DNA of 64,000 nucleotides from Diphasiastrum complanatum (taxonomy: Eukaryota > Streptophyta > Lycopodiopsida > Lycopodiales > Lycopodiaceae), in NCBI GenBank assembly GCA_029204225.1, contig CM055102.1, positions 24,335,390 to 24,399,389 on the forward strand. Direction: 5' to 3'. Positions 61,590 through 64,000 of the stretch are shown here, piece by piece (the first letter of the stretch is position 1; every line of letters begins with the position of its first letter). The position numbers were made by a program, and so were the translations under genes. The notes under the pieces were generated by a model, which was not told where the DNA came from, did no database searches, and saw nothing but the letters and a program-made list of their open reading frames with translations.

Positions 61590-63175
61590 CATCTTCTAGT
61601 TCTATAACCTCTGAAGATCATGAAGGTGGTATTTCGATCACTAATGACGAGCCGAATCTAGTTGAAAATCTGGAATTACATCGGATAGCAGTTATGAGCA
61701 AGTTCAAGAAAGCGTAAAGAGAGATCTAAGGTTTGAGATACGTATTCACCACCATCTCCTATGAAGCAGTCTTCTACACGTACATCACACAGTTTACCTA
61801 GATGGTATTATGTGACGATTAAGAGTGGTCAAATTATTGATGAGGCCGAGGCAAGTGACCAGGGAGCTATGAAATCGTCTAGGATAAGTAGATCACAGGA
61901 AGGAAGTGAATCACATTATGTTTTCATGGCAAATATTAGAGACAAATGATCCACATACTTTTGAAGAGACTTCAAAAGAAGATACCTGGAGACAAGCTAT
62001 GTATGAGGAGATGGATGCAATAATTAAAAATAAAACATGGGAACTCACGGAGTTACATTAAGGGAAAAGGCCTATTGGATGTAAATGGGCTTATAGGACA
62101 AAGTTCTAATCTAAGGATACTAATGCAATTCAAGGTGAGACTTGCTGCAAAAGGATAGGCTCAACGTGAAGGCATTGATTATGACGAGACCTTTGCAAGA
62201 GTTGCAAAGATGAATACCATGAGGACAATAGTAGCTTTGGTAGCTTATTTTGATTGGGACATTCTATAGATGGATGTCAATAGTGCTTTCTTGAATGGAT
62301 ATCTTGAAGAGGAAAACTATGTACGGAACATCCAAAGGGTTTTGTAGTCAAAGGAAACGAAAATATAATTTGCAAGTTAATGAAAGCCTTATATGGTTTC
62401 AAGTAGGCATCCAAGGCAAGATACAATAATTCACATATATTTTGAGAAGCTGAGCTTTCAGAAAGCAAGTTGGAGCATACATTATATGTGTTGGTTGAAA
62501 AAGACCAAATTGTTATTGTGGTACTTTATGTTGATGATCTTATTATTGAAGGTTCAGACAAGCAACTAATCAATAAAATCAAGAAAAAACTTTTTTCCAA
62601 GTTTGACATGAAGGATCTTGGAGCACTACAATCCTTTCTTAAAATTGAGGTTTGGAGATCTACACATCGTATATTCATTTCTCAATCTAAGTATGCAAGC
62701 TCATCAATTATTATCAAAATTCAAAGTGTCCAAGTGCTGACCAATTGCGACACCATATGATTCAAGTTTGAAGCTAACAAAAGCAGAAGATGATGAATGT
62801 GTAGATGAGATTTTGTACAAACAATTGTTCGGAAATCTTAATCACTTTACCGCTACTCCACCTGACATGTCTTACGTTGTTAGTATGTAAGTCAATACAT
62901 GTCAAGACCTAAGTTGGTACATTAAAGAGCAACTAAAAGGATTCTGTGATATATTCAAGGTACAATCAGATTTGGCATCCAGTATGGAACAAACTACAAC
63001 CATATGAAGTTACAAGGGTTTTTAAATGTTGATTCGGTGCATCTATGTGCTGAACATAGAAGATTAACAACAGGTTACTTGTAATCTTGGATCAAGGGCT
63101 ATCACACTGGAGTTCAAAGAAGCAGCCTACTATAGCATTAAATTGGATGGAAACTTCAATAGAGGAGTAATTTCT
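61590..63175 (+). pseudogene. Ty1/copia relic: RT and RNase H
   Basis: Fragments in order: DTWRQAMYEEMDAIIKNKTW, GCKWAYRTKF, GIDYDETFARVAKMNTMR, MDVNSAFLNGYLEEE, the active site VVLYVDDLIIEGSD near 62520, FDMKDLGALQSFLKIEV, and RNase H pieces AKRILRYIQGTIRF-like near 62930 and SKKQPTIAL near 63120. Stops and shifts are frequent; only 62470-62760 is open. Confidence 0.85.
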
Positions 63176-64000
63176 ATCTTGAAACTGAGGAGAAACAAAG
63201 GAGCACAACACAAATTGGAGTAAGGTACCAACCTCGTGAAGGACAAGATACAGACATCAAGATGGCTACAACACTCAAAATTGATGCTTGTCTTCTAGAA
63301 TACGTAATTATACTTTTTCAAAAGCAGTTAGAATTTTCTAGAGACCTCTAGAATGCTGTGCAAATGTCAATGGAGAGCCTATCATTATTGAGGGGTTGCT
63401 AGGAGTCAATGGCTTTCATGTAGGGTGTTCCAATCATCTTCTAGACTGCTTTGGAGATGAGCAACACATCTAGGTGATGCCTTCTCCCACAAGCAACTTG
63501 TCCCTCAAGCAGTCTCTACAGGCTGGAGTCGAGTAGGAGGGTGAAGATATCCCTTCTAGAATCTTGAAAAAGTTGATTGCCCCAAGTTGGTGTAGACACT
63601 GTAAAATCTTTTAGGGCCTTTACATTATGTTGACCATTAGAAGCTTTCCAAGCTTTGCCATCTTAAGAGCTCTCATGAAATAGTATAAATAACTGATGTA
63701 GATAAGTTGTCTATTCTTTCCCAATAGAGTAGTTCTATCTAGTTGTGTGTCTAGTTGAATGTGCAAAGATCTTTTCCCTTAACACAATATGCCAAACCAG
63801 CCCAGAAAGCTAGCTCGACTTTGCAGGACACTTCTGGATCAAAACAGATTCAGAAAGAAAGGTGGGCCTCAAACTTCCAGCACAAGATTGCTTATGTAAA
63901 TTACCGTTGAGAAATTGTGTTTATCAAATAATTAGTAAATGGCAGGCTAACACTACATTTGTTTGGCTGCTTGACAGTTGAGTATTTCTGTTACATACCC
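63176..64000. other. Unassigned right end
   Basis: I see no coding similarity on either strand. It may still be inside the CASP intron or copia 3' sequence. Confidence 0.4.

Overview
The window is nuclear DNA from a land plant. Two ordinary plant genes, both on the minus strand, sit at its two sides. The left one is plastid beta-ketoacyl-ACP synthase II (KAS2): its first six coding exons lie between 7072 and 286, and it runs off the left edge. The right one is the 3' end of the Golgi protein CASP: three terminal exons between 47649 and 46901, whose other exons are not in the window. Spliced GT-AG exons, a plastid transit peptide, long repeat-filled introns and a dense nest of Ty1/copia, Ty3/gypsy and LINE elements point to a large, repeat-rich plant genome (fern, lycophyte or gymnosperm would fit). 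The species cannot be fixed from this sequence.

Layout. 1-7072: KAS2, with a 4.1 kb intron 3 holding a decayed gypsy relic and short tandem duplications. 7099-8817: upstream DNA with a ~205 bp tandem duplication and a hairpin. 8818-11590: the 3' half of a chromodomain gypsy element (C) on the minus strand. 11592-13623: the 3' end and LTR of a copia element (B), running straight into the reverse transcriptase and RNase H of a host copia element (A), plus strand. 14.3-19.3 kb: decayed copia, transposase-like and unknown retroelement pieces. 19.7-24.9 kb: two convergent, intron-containing, transposon-like genes. 24.9-26.3 kb: gypsy gag plus LTR (E2, minus). 26.3-31.8 kb: no recognisable gene, but a 146 bp (GA)n tract and a G-rich run. 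31778-39240: the 5' half of gypsy C, plus strand, with a full-length 6.2 kb copia element (D, 32178-38411) inside its LTR. 39245-42830: the 5' halves of copia B and host copia A, minus strand. 46.9-47.6 kb: CASP 3' exons. 48.6-63.2 kb: an insertion pile, with a LINE fragment, a copia element (F) split by a gypsy derivative (E1, 49566-55465, target duplication ATGAC), three head-to-tail LINE pieces separated by (CT)n tracts, and a further copia relic.

The most informative structure is at 11.59 and 39.24 kb. At both points a gypsy C half abuts a copia B half in opposite orientation. Flipping the 27.65 kb between them restores gypsy C (LTR-PR then RT-IN-chromodomain-LTR) and the nested pair A/B (A gag-IN, B LTR-gag-PR then B RNase H-LTR, A RT-RNase H) in correct order on one strand, each with an internal gap. 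The host target site GAAAC flanks B on both sides, and A's reading frame is continuous across it. I read this as an inversion with deletions at its ends. Other findings of note are the LINE copies linked to (CT)n microsatellites, a pol-less gypsy element with a long antisense ORF, the two-gene candidate DNA transposon, and an LTR with unusual AG...CT ends. No tRNA, rRNA, CRISPR or bacterial-type features were seen.
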